From contig CALEYQ010000032.1 in NCBI GenBank assembly GCA_937924855.1, forward strand, positions 1-45,667: a stretch of DNA of 45,667 nt. The letters are read 5' to 3'. The position numbers were made by a program, and so were the translations under genes. The notes under the pieces were generated by a model. It saw only the letters and a program-made list of their open reading frames with translations, was not told where the DNA came from and searched no databases. The number at the start of each line of letters is the position of its first letter. Positions within the stretch are counted from its first letter, which is position 1. This document shows positions 8,626 to 16,857 of this stretch, one piece after another. The DNA comes from an uncultured Bacteroidota bacterium. Its GTDB lineage: Bacteria; Bacteroidota; Bacteroidia; JADZBD01.

Positions 8626-9455
8626 AAATAAAATTGGGCTTCAGTCCCTGTCCAAACGACTGCTTTATTTTTGACGCGCTCGTAAACGGAAAAATTGAAA
8701 CCGGTCCATATCAATTCGAGGTTTTTATGGAAGATGTGCAAACCCTGAATGAATGGGCCGAAGAAGGAAAGCTGGAGGTTACAAAATTGAGCTATTACGC
8801 CTTGGGAAAATTGCTGGAAAAATACGCGATCCTGCCCTCAGGGGGTGCTATGGGCTTTGGTTGCGGCCCCCTGGTTATTTCAGCACGACCGGGAATGGCG
8901 CTGGATGGATTACAACCTTCGCATACCGTTGCCCTGCCCGGCGAACTTACCACAGCGAATTTGCTTTTTTCATTACGCTACCCGCGGGTTACTAAAAAAG
9001 TATTCATGGTTTTTTCCGAAATCGAAGAGGCCGTAATTTCGGGAAAGGTTGACGCCGGGGTTATTATTCACGAAAACCGGTTTACCTTTCGCGATAAAGG
9101 TCTTTTTCAGGTAACCGATCTGGGAACCTGGTGGGAACGCTTTAAAAAATCACCCATTCCCCTGGGAGGCATTGGTATTTTAAGATCCCTGGGTAAAGAA
9201 CATGCCCTTGCTATTAATCTCATGATCCGGCAAAGCGTGTTTTTTGCCTTTAATAATCCCGAAAGTGCGACCACTTATGTGGCCAAACACGCCAGCGAAA
9301 TGAGTCCCGAAATCCAAAAATTACACATTCAGACCTATGTCAACGATTTTTCCCTTGATCCGGGAACGGGGGGAGAAAAAGCAGTGAAGGAACTTTTTGC
9401 CATGGCACATACGGAAGGATTAATTCCTCCGCCGCCTGCTCAGGTTTTCTTTTAA
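8622..9455 (+). CDS. mqnD: 1,4-dihydroxy-6-naphthoate synthase
   Basis: MqnD converts cyclic dehypoxanthine futalosine to 1,4-dihydroxy-6-naphthoate, the naphthoquinone precursor in the futalosine pathway. The 277-residue periplasmic-binding-protein-like fold begins with the hallmark LGFSPCPNDCFIFDAL. It continues with KLSYYALG, PGELTTANLLF and GVIIHENRFT, and has no signal peptide, as expected for the cytoplasmic enzyme. Start is the ATG that overlaps the mqnB stop; an upstream ATG at 8607 is less likely. The other pathway genes (mqnA, mqnC, mqnE) are not in this window. Confidence 0.95.
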   Translation: MKIKLGFSPCPNDCFIFDALVNGKIETGPYQFEVFMEDVQTLNEWAEEGKLEVTKLSYYALGKLLEKYAILPSGGAMGFGCGPLVISARPGMALDGLQPSHTVALPGELTTANLLFSLRYPRVTKKVFMVFSEIEEAVISGKVDAGVIIHENRFTFRDKGLFQVTDLGTWWERFKKSPIPLGGIGILRSLGKEHALAINLMIRQSVFFAFNNPESATTYVAKHASEMSPEIQKLHIQTYVNDFSLDPGTGGEKAVKELFAMAHTEGLIPPPPAQVFF

Positions 9456-9502
9456 TTTTCACGGTTCCAAATCCGTATATTCGCAAAAAAAATTATTGTC
9501 GG

Positions 9503-10471
9503 ATGATTGTTGTTACCGGTGCCGCAGGTTTTATTGGAAGTTGCCTGGTTTCGGAATTGAACCGGGAAGGTTTTTATGACCTGATTCTTGTGGATGATTT
9601 TTCTGTTGAAGCCAAGGAGAAAAATCTTTCCGGAAAAAAGTTTACCGAAAAAGTAGAGCGGGATGTTTTTGCTTCCTGGCTGGAAAAAAACCAACGCTTC
9701 GTTCAGTTCGTTTTTCACATCGGGGCCAGGACCGATACTACTGAATTTGATGTTGCTGTATTTAATAAACTGAATCTCGATTATTCAAAAGAAGTATGGA
9801 ATATTTGTACACGCTACGGTATTCCCCTCGTTTACGCCTCTTCTGCAGCTACCTATGGCCTGGGTGAAAAGGGATATGCCGACGATCACCAAATCATTCC
9901 AAATCTGAAACCCCTCAACCCCTACGGCGATTCAAAGAATGATTTCGATAAATGGGTGCTTACCCAAACTAAATTTCCTTCTTTCTGGGCCGGACTAAAG
10001 TTTTTTAATGTTTATGGTCCCAATGAATACCATAAAGGCCGGATGGCTTCGGTTGTTTTCCATGCCTTTAAACAAATTGCAGAAAAGGGAAGCGTAAGGC
10101 TTTTTCGTTCCCACAACCCCGATTTTAAAGACGGAGAACAACTACGGGATTTTATTTATGTGAAAGATGTTGTGGCGGTTTGCCTTTTCCTTTTGAACCA
10201 TCGCAAAAATCCGGGTATTTATAATCTGGGATCCGGAAAGGCCAGAACTTTTTTGGATCTGGCAAGGGCAGTATTTGAAGCTACCGGGAAACCTGAAAAA
10301 ATTGAATTTATCGATACTCCGGAAGATATTCGCGATAAGTACCAGTATTTTACGGAAGCGAAAATGGACAAATTGAAATCAGCCGGATATCTGCATTCCT
10401 TTCATTCCCTGGAAGCCGGGATTTCTGATTATGTGAAAAATTATCTCCTGAAGGACTTCCAAAACTTCTGA
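9503..10471 (+). CDS. hldD: ADP-L-glycero-D-manno-heptose 6-epimerase
   Basis: HldD (RfaD) epimerises ADP-D-glycero- to ADP-L-glycero-D-manno-heptose for the lipopolysaccharide inner core. The 322-residue short-chain dehydrogenase-like protein shows the Rossmann GAAGFIGS, the family-specific HIGARTDTTEFD, the catalytic YGDSK (YxxxK), KFFNVYGPNEYHKGRMAS and DFIYVKDV. The motifs fit HldD better than UDP-glucose 4-epimerase. A near-consensus -7 box (TATATTCG at 9476-9483) lies 19 bases upstream. It converges with the sugar transferase gene, with only 2 bases between the stops. Confidence 0.93.
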   Translation: MIVVTGAAGFIGSCLVSELNREGFYDLILVDDFSVEAKEKNLSGKKFTEKVERDVFASWLEKNQRFVQFVFHIGARTDTTEFDVAVFNKLNLDYSKEVWNICTRYGIPLVYASSAATYGLGEKGYADDHQIIPNLKPLNPYGDSKNDFDKWVLTQTKFPSFWAGLKFFNVYGPNEYHKGRMASVVFHAFKQIAEKGSVRLFRSHNPDFKDGEQLRDFIYVKDVVAVCLFLLNHRKNPGIYNLGSGKARTFLDLARAVFEATGKPEKIEFIDTPEDIRDKYQYFTEAKMDKLKSAGYLHSFHSLEAGISDYVKNYLLKDFQNF

Positions 10472-10473
10472 AA

Positions 10474-11883
10474 TTATTTTCCCCGGCCCTGAAATACAAT
10501 CAGGATGGTGTAAATAATAATTTTCAAATCTACGGCAATGGACATGTTTTCAAGATAAATGATGTCATATTTGAGCCGTTCTACCATCTGATCAATGTTT
10601 TCTGCATAACCGTATTTTACCTGTCCCCAACTGGTAATGCCGGGTCTTACTTTATGCAGATGCTTGTAATGGGGCGCCACTTTCAAAAGCTTTTCAATGA
10701 AAAACTGTCGCTCGGGCCTTGGCCCAACCAGGCTCATTTCCCCGATAAGTACATTGTAAAACTGAGGCAATTCATCGAGGCGTGATTTCCGCAGAAATTT
10801 TCCAAAGGGTGTAATCCGCGGGTCGTTCTGGCTGCTGAGGGCGGGGCCGTTTTTTTCCGCGTCGGTAACCATTGACCGGAATTTGTGAATCATAAAAGGT
10901 TTTCCATGCAGACCGATGCGTTCATGGCTGTATAGAACCGGACCGCGGGATGTAAATTTAACCAAGGCACCAATGATCAGATACACCGGAGAGAAAAGGG
11001 TAAGGAAGGTAAGAGAAACGGAAATATCGAGCATACGCTTCAGCGTTTGTTGCCAGGGAGGCATGATGGCAAAGTTGATTTCAATCAGCGGCGCTCCGAA
11101 AATGGAGCTCATCTTTACCGAGCCTGAAAGAATATCATACATGTCGGGAATAACCTTGATGGCAATTTTTGGGTCGTCGAGTTCATTTACAATTTTTCCT
11201 ATGCTGTCGTGTTCGGATGACTCAATGGCCACAATTACTTCTTCAACCGCATGCGCGTTTATTATGGATTTTATCTCTGATAGCTCCCCCAGGTGTGGAA
11301 TTTTTTCCTTCAACTCCTCACTGAATCCGTTTTTCTGATCCACATGCACAAAGCCGACAAATTTATTTCCGGATGATTTTTTTTGTCCCTCCAGTTCCTG
11401 ATACAATTTCAGGGCATTGAGGTTGCTTCCAACGAGCAGGGTAGGAAAGCCAATTTTTCGACTGTGAACCCGGTGAACGGTAATGGTGGTGAGGATGAGA
11501 CGGAAAATTGCAGTAGCTAAAAAGTGAAGACCGAATAAAGCCAGAAATGACTGGTAATAGGATTTGTAATTGGGGATCTGATCATCGAGAATCAGAACAA
11601 AAAATATTACAAGAACACCAATCAGGGATAAAAGAAAAGTTTGTCCGAATTCCCGCAACCTTGATTTGCGGAAAATGCTCCGGTACTGCCCCGTGGCGGC
11701 ATAAAGCACCAGCCAGAAAACAGGAACCATAGCCAGCCCCAAATAAAACCGGTCGCCGAATTCAAGGTCGATAGGCCCACCGAATTTATCAGGCTCAATA
11801 TACGTTTTGCGAAAAACGTAAAAACCGGCCCATGCCAGGGCAGCCGCCAACGCATCGGCAACCACATGTTTGGCTATTTGCAT
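10474..11883 (-). CDS. Polyprenyl-phosphate glycosyl-1-phosphate transferase (exopolysaccharide/O-antigen initiation)
   Basis: A 469-residue inner-membrane enzyme that transfers a sugar-1-phosphate to undecaprenyl phosphate to start a surface polysaccharide. About four to five N-terminal membrane helices come first, then a Rossmann-like CoA-binding region (about 140-265), a further membrane segment, and the C-terminal bacterial sugar transferase domain (PF02397): KRMLDISVS, HKFRSMVTDAE, KSRLDELPQFYNVL, MSLVGPRPE and RPGITSWGQV. The ATG at 11883 is preferred; a GTG four codons upstream (11895), 3 bases after the preceding stop, is possible. It is last in an operon with a lipoprotein and a Gfo/Idh oxidoreductase. 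The sugar cannot be told from sequence. Confidence 0.92.
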   Translation of the reverse strand: MQIAKHVVADALAAALAWAGFYVFRKTYIEPDKFGGPIDLEFGDRFYLGLAMVPVFWLVLYAATGQYRSIFRKSRLREFGQTFLLSLIGVLVIFFVLILDDQIPNYKSYYQSFLALFGLHFLATAIFRLILTTITVHRVHSRKIGFPTLLVGSNLNALKLYQELEGQKKSSGNKFVGFVHVDQKNGFSEELKEKIPHLGELSEIKSIINAHAVEEVIVAIESSEHDSIGKIVNELDDPKIAIKVIPDMYDILSGSVKMSSIFGAPLIEINFAIMPPWQQTLKRMLDISVSLTFLTLFSPVYLIIGALVKFTSRGPVLYSHERIGLHGKPFMIHKFRSMVTDAEKNGPALSSQNDPRITPFGKFLRKSRLDELPQFYNVLIGEMSLVGPRPERQFFIEKLLKVAPHYKHLHKVRPGITSWGQVKYGYAENIDQMVERLKYDIIYLENMSIAVDLKIIIYTILIVFQGRGK

Positions 11884-11898
11884 TTTTTTCTTCACCGG

Positions 11899-12747
11899 CT
11901 AATACAAGAGCTTAATATTGTCTATAAAAAATTCCTGGACTCCGCTTCCCTGCGCACGCAACATGGAAAAGAAAATCCGGTAGTTTGTGGAAGTGGGTAT
12001 CTGATTCGTTTCGTTAATCAGATTGATATAAATTTTGTTCCAGGTTGAAGTGGCGTTCACACCCAAAGAAATCCTATGCTCATTGCTGGCCGTAATAACG
12101 CCCACCCGGAATTCATGAGACGACTTATAATGTAATTCCATAAAGATGGGTCTTCCATCCGTTGGCAGGGGAAAGGCAGAAGAACTTCGGATTTCGAAGG
12201 AGAGCGTATCTCCCTGAAGGCGTATTTTGCCACAGGCCCTGCCTTGAAAAGTATTGGCCGTATCCTGGCTTAGTTTGGGTCCCTGAATGGTATCGTTAAT
12301 GGTATGTCCAACTCCGTCAAAATCTTCAAGCCATACAAAGGTTGTTGTTGGCCGGTATGCAACCACCGGCTGAACCTCTGTGATTTGTCCGGCAGAAAGA
12401 TTGATCGTTGATTCGTAGCCGGGGAAAAAAGGATAGTCAACCCTGAGCGCGGAAATGCCGTTCATTTTTATCCCGGCTCTCACCCGGATTTTTTTTTCTT
12501 CCCCCCAATCAAGTACCGGGAATTTTGCGGGCAATTCAAATGCTCCGATTAACTGATTATCTACATAAACCCAGGCATCTACCAGTTTATGCTTATTGGT
12601 GCCCTGATTCAGGTAATCGGTAGTAACCCCAATGGAGTTGATTTTAATGTAGGAGGGAACCGGCTCTTCTTTATCGAAAAGCGAACAACCGGAGAAGGTT
12701 GGTAAAAGGCAGAATATGAGACTAATAACGAGTAATGAAAAGCGCAT
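11899..12747 (-). CDS. Lipoprotein with C-terminal beta-sandwich (unknown function)
   Basis: A 282-residue lipoprotein with lipobox FSGC (Cys21) after a hydrophobic stretch LLVISLIFCLLP. The N-terminal half is beta-rich with a repeated V..DNQLIGAFELPAKFP-like pattern. The C-terminal half (about 140-282) looks like a jelly-roll or carbohydrate-binding beta-sandwich, starting at WLEDFDGVG and ending FFIDNIKLLY, a common ending for such domains. An in-frame GTG lies two codons upstream. It lies between the Gfo/Idh gene (37-base gap) and the sugar transferase gene (stop 15 bases before its ATG), so a role at the cell surface in polysaccharide handling is a reasonable inference only. Confidence 0.75.
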   Translation of the reverse strand: MRFSLLVISLIFCLLPTFSGCSLFDKEEPVPSYIKINSIGVTTDYLNQGTNKHKLVDAWVYVDNQLIGAFELPAKFPVLDWGEEKKIRVRAGIKMNGISALRVDYPFFPGYESTINLSAGQITEVQPVVAYRPTTTFVWLEDFDGVGHTINDTIQGPKLSQDTANTFQGRACGKIRLQGDTLSFEIRSSSAFPLPTDGRPIFMELHYKSSHEFRVGVITASNEHRISLGVNATSTWNKIYINLINETNQIPTSTNYRIFFSMLRAQGSGVQEFFIDNIKLLY

Positions 12748-12784
12748 AAACACACTTTAGGGCTATAACGAAACGAAATATTAA

Positions 12785-13792
12785 TCAGGATATTGTAGGA
12801 AGCGGGGGGAAATCGCTGGTGAGTTCAATTTTTTCGATGATTTTATAGGCCACCTCAAGGGCTGAGAGGCCGTCTTCAAGGCTTACCGCCGGGTTTTCTC
12901 CCTTTAAAATTGCCCGGCAAAAGGATTCATGTTCCAGGCCAATGGAGTTAATTTCAAGGGGCTGAGGGCTTTCCATAATTATCTGTCTTTTTGGTTTTCC
13001 GGCGCCCGGGTCTATTATTACAGCCAGGGGATCGGATTCATCAATTACAGGCAAAATTCGGATAATACTGGAATTTTTTTCTAAAAAATCCATGGAAATA
13101 TAGGCCTCGGGGCCAAAAACCCGGATTTTTCGCATGTTTTTCATCGAAATCCTGCTGGCCGTAAGATTGGCCACACAACCATTGTCGAACTCAATGCGGG
13201 CGTTGGTAATGTCCGGACTGTTACTGATGATGGCTACGCCGCTGGCACTTATCCTTCGGATGGATGATTTAACCAGACTGAGCACAATGTCGATATCATG
13301 GATCATTAAATCGAGCACAACGGAAACATCGGTGCCACGGGGATTGAATTGTGCCAGCCGGTGTCCTTCAATAAACATGGGATTCAGGCAATATTCCCGG
13401 GCCGATAAAAAGGCAGGGTTAAAACGCTCTACATGCCCCACCTGGACAATAACATTGGCTTCGTGGGCCAGAGCAAGCAGAGACTTTGCTTCTTTTACCG
13501 ATTCGGTAACCGGCTTTTCTATGAAAGCATGTTTGCCCCGTTTAATGGCATCGGCGGCTATTTTATAGTGGGTAAGGGTAGGGGTAACGATAAGAACCGC
13601 ATCCGAATCCTCCATTAACTGTATGGGGTCGGTATAGGTTTGAACCCCGAATTCCTTTGCGCAGGCGTCTAATACCTCGGCATTGGTATCGTAGATGCCT
13701 GCCACTTTCATGGAAGGGTTTGAAAGGGCCAGTCTCAGGTGAATTTTGCCGAGATGCCCGCATCCGAATAATCCGATTTTAACCATTTCCAT
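12785..13792 (-). CDS. Gfo/Idh/MocA family NAD(P)-dependent sugar oxidoreductase
   Basis: A 335-residue oxidoreductase with the N-terminal Rossmann motif GLFGCGHLGKIH, the hallmark EKP in HAFIEKPVTES, and a C-terminal alpha/beta domain with HDIDIVLSLV, whose His fits the catalytic position. The sequence VGHVERFNPAF resembles members that act on UDP-N-acetylglucosamine (GnnA-type 3-dehydrogenases) or related nucleotide sugars, so such a substrate is plausible but unproven. An alternative ATG is two codons downstream (13786). It is first in the operon with the lipoprotein and sugar transferase. A near-consensus -7 box (TACTTTTA) lies upstream on the minus strand. Confidence 0.88.
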   Translation of the reverse strand: MEMVKIGLFGCGHLGKIHLRLALSNPSMKVAGIYDTNAEVLDACAKEFGVQTYTDPIQLMEDSDAVLIVTPTLTHYKIAADAIKRGKHAFIEKPVTESVKEAKSLLALAHEANVIVQVGHVERFNPAFLSAREYCLNPMFIEGHRLAQFNPRGTDVSVVLDLMIHDIDIVLSLVKSSIRRISASGVAIISNSPDITNARIEFDNGCVANLTASRISMKNMRKIRVFGPEAYISMDFLEKNSSIIRILPVIDESDPLAVIIDPGAGKPKRQIIMESPQPLEINSIGLEHESFCRAILKGENPAVSLEDGLSALEVAYKIIEKIELTSDFPPLPTIS

Positions 13793-13887
13793 AAATTCCG
13801 CCTTTAACAGGAAATTGTGTAAAAGTACTGGATTTTATGCGGTGAATATTTCATTAAAAGGGGAGTTTTGCATATGTTGTTGTTGAT

Positions 13888-14532
13888 ATGAAAGACACCT
13901 ATCGTCACCAGGGCCTTCGCAAAAATCTGGTTGCAGAAATTAAACGAAAGGGAATTACCGATCAGGCTGTGTTGAAAGCCATAGAAACGGTTCCCAGACA
14001 TTTCTTTTTCGACAATGCCTTTATTGAGTTTGCCTACCAGGATAATGCTTTTCCCATCGGGGCAGGACAAACCATTTCCCAGCCCTATACGGTGGCATTT
14101 CAGACAGGACTGCTTCAGGTAGAAAAGGGCGACCGGATTCTGGAGATTGGAACCGGATCGGGTTATCAAACCTGCATTTTGCTTGAATTGGGAGCCAGGG
14201 TTTTCTCCGTTGAGCGTCAGAAACTGCTGTACGATAAAACCCGGGTGCTTTTGCCCCAGTTGGGATATAACCCCAGGTTGTTTTATGGTGATGGCTACAA
14301 GGGACTGCCCGCTTTTGCCCCTTTCGATAAAATCCTGGTTACCTGCGGGGCTCCGGAGATTCCCGACGAGTTAATAAAGCAACTTAAGGTGGGAGGGATT
14401 ATGGTGGTTCCCACCGGATCAGGTGAAGTTCAAATCATGAAGACTCTTGTCAAAGTGTCTGAAAATCAGCACGAAATAACCGATTTTGGAGCCTTCCGCT
14501 TTGTCCCTATGCTGGGGGAAAAAGCCAGGTAA
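13888..14532 (+). CDS. pcm: Protein-L-isoaspartate(D-aspartate) O-methyltransferase
   Basis: Pcm methylates isoaspartyl residues so that damaged proteins can be repaired. The 214-residue cytosolic protein has the substrate-binding GAGQTISQPYTVAF, the SAM motif I ILEIGTGSGYQT, the FSVERQ acidic loop, and FYGDGYKGLP and VTCGAPEIPDEL downstream. Length and order match the family. It stands alone between the divergent Gfo/Idh operon and the barrel gene. Confidence 0.95.
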   Translation: MKDTYRHQGLRKNLVAEIKRKGITDQAVLKAIETVPRHFFFDNAFIEFAYQDNAFPIGAGQTISQPYTVAFQTGLLQVEKGDRILEIGTGSGYQTCILLELGARVFSVERQKLLYDKTRVLLPQLGYNPRLFYGDGYKGLPAFAPFDKILVTCGAPEIPDELIKQLKVGGIMVVPTGSGEVQIMKTLVKVSENQHEITDFGAFRFVPMLGEKAR

Positions 14533-14560
14533 TTAACATTTTGCTGTTCATAACCTTGGA

Positions 14561-14575
14561 ATTGTTAATAACAAT
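14561..14575. promoter_or_regulatory. 15-bp perfect palindrome upstream of the outer-membrane barrel gene
   Basis: ATTGTTA-A-TAACAAT is a perfect inverted repeat with 7-base arms. Its centre (14568) lies about 37-41 bases upstream of the start site predicted from the -7 box at 14595-14602. That is the usual spot for a class II activator of the CRP/FNR type. No -33 TTTG is found at the right spacing, which would fit an activated promoter. The binding protein is not known. Confidence 0.4.
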
Positions 14576-14594
14576 CTCTATCTTGGATTTTTGG

Positions 14595-14602
14595 TATATT
14601 TG
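14595..14602 (+). promoter_or_regulatory. -7 promoter element for the outer-membrane barrel gene
   Basis: TATATTTG matches TAnnTTTG. It implies a leader of about 40 bases before the ATG at 14646, longer than for most promoters in this window. Confidence 0.55.
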
Positions 14603-14645
14603 ACCGTTGAATGTTTAATTCGAACAAAAACCAACAAAAACAACT

Positions 14646-15533
14646 ATGAAAAAAACAGCACTTGCACTTGCCCTTGCTTTCGGAATTTCGGGAGCTTTTG
14701 CACAGGATTTAACATCCAAAAAGGGAGAACCCTATCTTCCTGAGGCCGGCGATTGGTCTATCGGTATCGATGCCAACCCCCTCCTAAACTACATGGGTAA
14801 CCTGTTTTCAGGTAACACCGGCATGAACAATGCCCCTACCTGGAACTTTATGAATGCCACACAAACCATCATCGGTAAAATGTTTACTGATGAGGCTACT
14901 GCTTACCGCGGTATTCTTCGTATTGGTATGTGGTCGAACAAGGAAACTGCCCTAATCGGGGTTCCTCAGGCTACTGCACCAACATTTCCCAATGTACCTG
15001 CAATGACTGAAGATACCTGGAAATCGGCAGGTAATTTTATCGGACTTGGCGGAGGCTTGGAAATGCGTCGCGGTAAAACCCGTCTTCAGGGCTTTTATGG
15101 TGGTGATGCTATGTTCTGGATGTATGGTGGAAAAGACACTTACACTTATGGTAATGGTCTTAACCCTTCCGGAACTCCTCCTGTAACTGTTGCTAACAGT
15201 ACCAATTTTGGTGGAAACATGACCATGGATACTTATGGAAACGCTGCCCGTGTGCTCGAAAGCAAAATGGGAACTACCATTGGTTTCGGTGTACGCGGAT
15301 TCATCGGAGCTGAGTATTTCATTTTCCCAAAAATTTCTATTGCCGGTGAATTCGGCTGGGGACTTGGAATTTCCAAAACCGGAGCTGGTTCCATGACTTG
15401 GGAATCTATCGATGGTACCAATGTTGGAACTCAAACCATGGAGACTGGTACTTCCGGAGGTTTCTGGCTTGATACTGATCAGAACATGTTCGGTACCAAC
15501 TCTGCTACCCTTCGCTTAAACTTCCATTTCTAG
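14646..15533 (+). CDS. Outer-membrane beta-barrel protein, unknown specificity
   Basis: A 295-residue protein with a strong signal peptide (MKKTALALALAFGISGAFAQ). The mature part has alternating Gly/aromatic strands such as GFGVRGFIGAEYFIF and IAGEFGWGLGIS, and it ends in the aromatic LRLNFHF expected for recognition by the BAM machinery. Length suggests 8-12 strands. Codon use is more biased to C-ending codons (GGT/GGA, AAC, ACC) than in neighbouring genes, suggesting high expression. It has its own promoter, an upstream palindrome and a strong terminator, so it is a single-gene unit. Function could be a porin or a structural barrel; I cannot tell. Confidence 0.75.
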   Translation: MKKTALALALAFGISGAFAQDLTSKKGEPYLPEAGDWSIGIDANPLLNYMGNLFSGNTGMNNAPTWNFMNATQTIIGKMFTDEATAYRGILRIGMWSNKETALIGVPQATAPTFPNVPAMTEDTWKSAGNFIGLGGGLEMRRGKTRLQGFYGGDAMFWMYGGKDTYTYGNGLNPSGTPPVTVANSTNFGGNMTMDTYGNAARVLESKMGTTIGFGVRGFIGAEYFIFPKISIAGEFGWGLGISKTGAGSMTWESIDGTNVGTQTMETGTSGGFWLDTDQNMFGTNSATLRLNFHF

Positions 15534-15558
15534 TAGATTAGAAGGAAATACTTTTCAG

Positions 15559-15580
15559 GAAAGCCCCGCAAGGGGCTTTC
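15559..15580 (+). terminator. Intrinsic terminator after the barrel gene
   Basis: A 9-bp stem GAAAGCCCC/GGGGCTTTC closes a GCAA tetraloop and is followed by CTTATTTTAG. It lies 26 bases after the barrel stop and directly abuts the smpB stop codon on the other strand. It may serve both convergent genes, although the minus-strand side has a weak U-tract. Confidence 0.85.
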
Positions 15581-16030
15581 TTATTTTAGCTTCCTGCCCA
15601 AATCTCTTTCGGTATCCCGTTTTTTAATTGACTCCCTCTTGTCGTAAAGCTTTTTGCCCTTGCCGAGGGCTATTTCCATTTTTGCAAAGCCGCGGTCGTT
15701 GATGAAAACCCTCAGTGGAATAAGTGTAATTCCCTGATCCTTCAGGCGGTTTGCTATTTTCTTTAATTCGTTTTTGCTGAGTAGCAGTTTCCGGTCTCTT
15801 TTTGGCTCATGGTTATAGTGCCCCCCTTTTTCATAGGGCTCTATCTGCATATTCCTTACCCAGGCTTCTCCTTTTTTATCCAACACGCAAAAGGCCTCGG
15901 CAATGCTGGATTTTCCTCCGCGGATAGATTTTATTTCGGTACCGGTAAGAACCAGACCGGCAATGAATTTTTCCAGAAAGGTATATTCAAAGCCCGCTTT
16001 CCGGTTCTTTATCTGAATGTCGTTTGCCAT
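15581..16030 (-). CDS. smpB: SsrA-binding protein SmpB
   Basis: SmpB binds tmRNA and brings it to stalled ribosomes for trans-translation. The 149-residue protein has the classic GLVLTGTEIKSIR, the MQIEPYEKGGHYNH loop, RKLLLSKNEL and the basic C-terminal tail GKGKKLYDKRESIKKRD that enters the mRNA channel. It starts 2 bases after the ZIP transporter stop, so it probably shares the metal-repressor transcript. No tmRNA gene was seen in the window. Confidence 0.98.
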   Translation of the reverse strand: MANDIQIKNRKAGFEYTFLEKFIAGLVLTGTEIKSIRGGKSSIAEAFCVLDKKGEAWVRNMQIEPYEKGGHYNHEPKRDRKLLLSKNELKKIANRLKDQGITLIPLRVFINDRGFAKMEIALGKGKKLYDKRESIKKRDTERDLGRKLK

Positions 16031-16032
16031 AA

Positions 16033-16857
16033 TCAGCTCAATCCTACATCAAGTATCATCATTACCACGAAGCCAAGCATAAAGCCCATGGTGGCAAAAT
16101 CGGTGTATTTATCTCTCTGGGTTTCGGGAATTACCTCTTCCACCACCACATATATCATGGCTCCGGCTGCAAAGGCCAGGGCATAAGGCAGAACCGGTGC
16201 AGCATACATTACCGTCAGCGCTCCTATAACTCCCGCAATGGGTTCAACGGCTCCCGACAAACTACCCCAAAGAAAACTTTTCCAGCGCGACAAGCCCTCC
16301 CTGCGAAGGGGCACCGCCACCGCAATGCCTTCCGGAAAGTCCTGAATCCCTATGCCAATGGCAAGCGCTACGGCAGCTCCTATGTCGGCATGTGGCAAAT
16401 CGGCTGCTACAGCCCCAAAGGCAACCCCTATTGCTAATCCCTCAGGAATGTTGTGAAGGGTAATGGCCAAAACGAGCAGCGTGGTCCTGTGCCAATTGGT
16501 TTTTACACCCTCCGATTCACTGGTCCGGAAGTTTATGTGAAGATGAGGGATGTACTTATCCAGAATGAATAAAAATACCGCTCCGCCCAAAAATCCAATG
16601 GCCACCGGCAACCAGATGGGAACGCCCCTTCCTTCCGACATTTCCAAAGCCGGCATAAGCAGCGACCAAAAACTTGCCGCAACCATAATGCCACCGGTAA
16701 AACCCAGCATGGTGTCTAATACTTTCCGCGATAGAGTTTTGAAGAAAAACACAATAGATGCTCCGGCGGCGGTAACCAAAAAAGTGAATGTTGTGGCCAG
16801 CAATGCAGCCCAAATGGGATTTATTTCGCGTATATAATCAGTAATGGTTTCAAGCAT
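16033..16857 (-). CDS. ZIP family divalent metal transporter
   Basis: A 274-residue inner-membrane protein with about eight hydrophobic segments. The metal-site motifs in TM4 and TM5 are visible: HNIPEGLAIGVAFG and QDFPEGIAVAVPL, in which the second site has Gln-Asp where many ZIPs have His. The loop between TM3 and TM4 carries HLHIN, a likely His-containing metal loop. It takes up zinc, manganese or iron. Its start overlaps the DtxR/MntR-type repressor gene by 8 bases, which indicates coupled translation and suggests that the repressor controls this uptake system. The specific metal is not determined. Confidence 0.93.
   Translation of the reverse strand: MLETITDYIREINPIWAALLATTFTFLVTAAGASIVFFFKTLSRKVLDTMLGFTGGIMVAASFWSLLMPALEMSEGRGVPIWLPVAIGFLGGAVFLFILDKYIPHLHINFRTSESEGVKTNWHRTTLLVLAITLHNIPEGLAIGVAFGAVAADLPHADIGAAVALAIGIGIQDFPEGIAVAVPLRREGLSRWKSFLWGSLSGAVEPIAGVIGALTVMYAAPVLPYALAFAAGAMIYVVVEEVIPETQRDKYTDFATMGFMLGFVVMMILDVGLS

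Noticed and set aside
13134..13568. 144-residue plus-strand frame opposite the Gfo/Idh gene
   Set aside because: The minus-strand gene has full Rossmann and EKP motifs. The plus frame is a low-complexity shadow.
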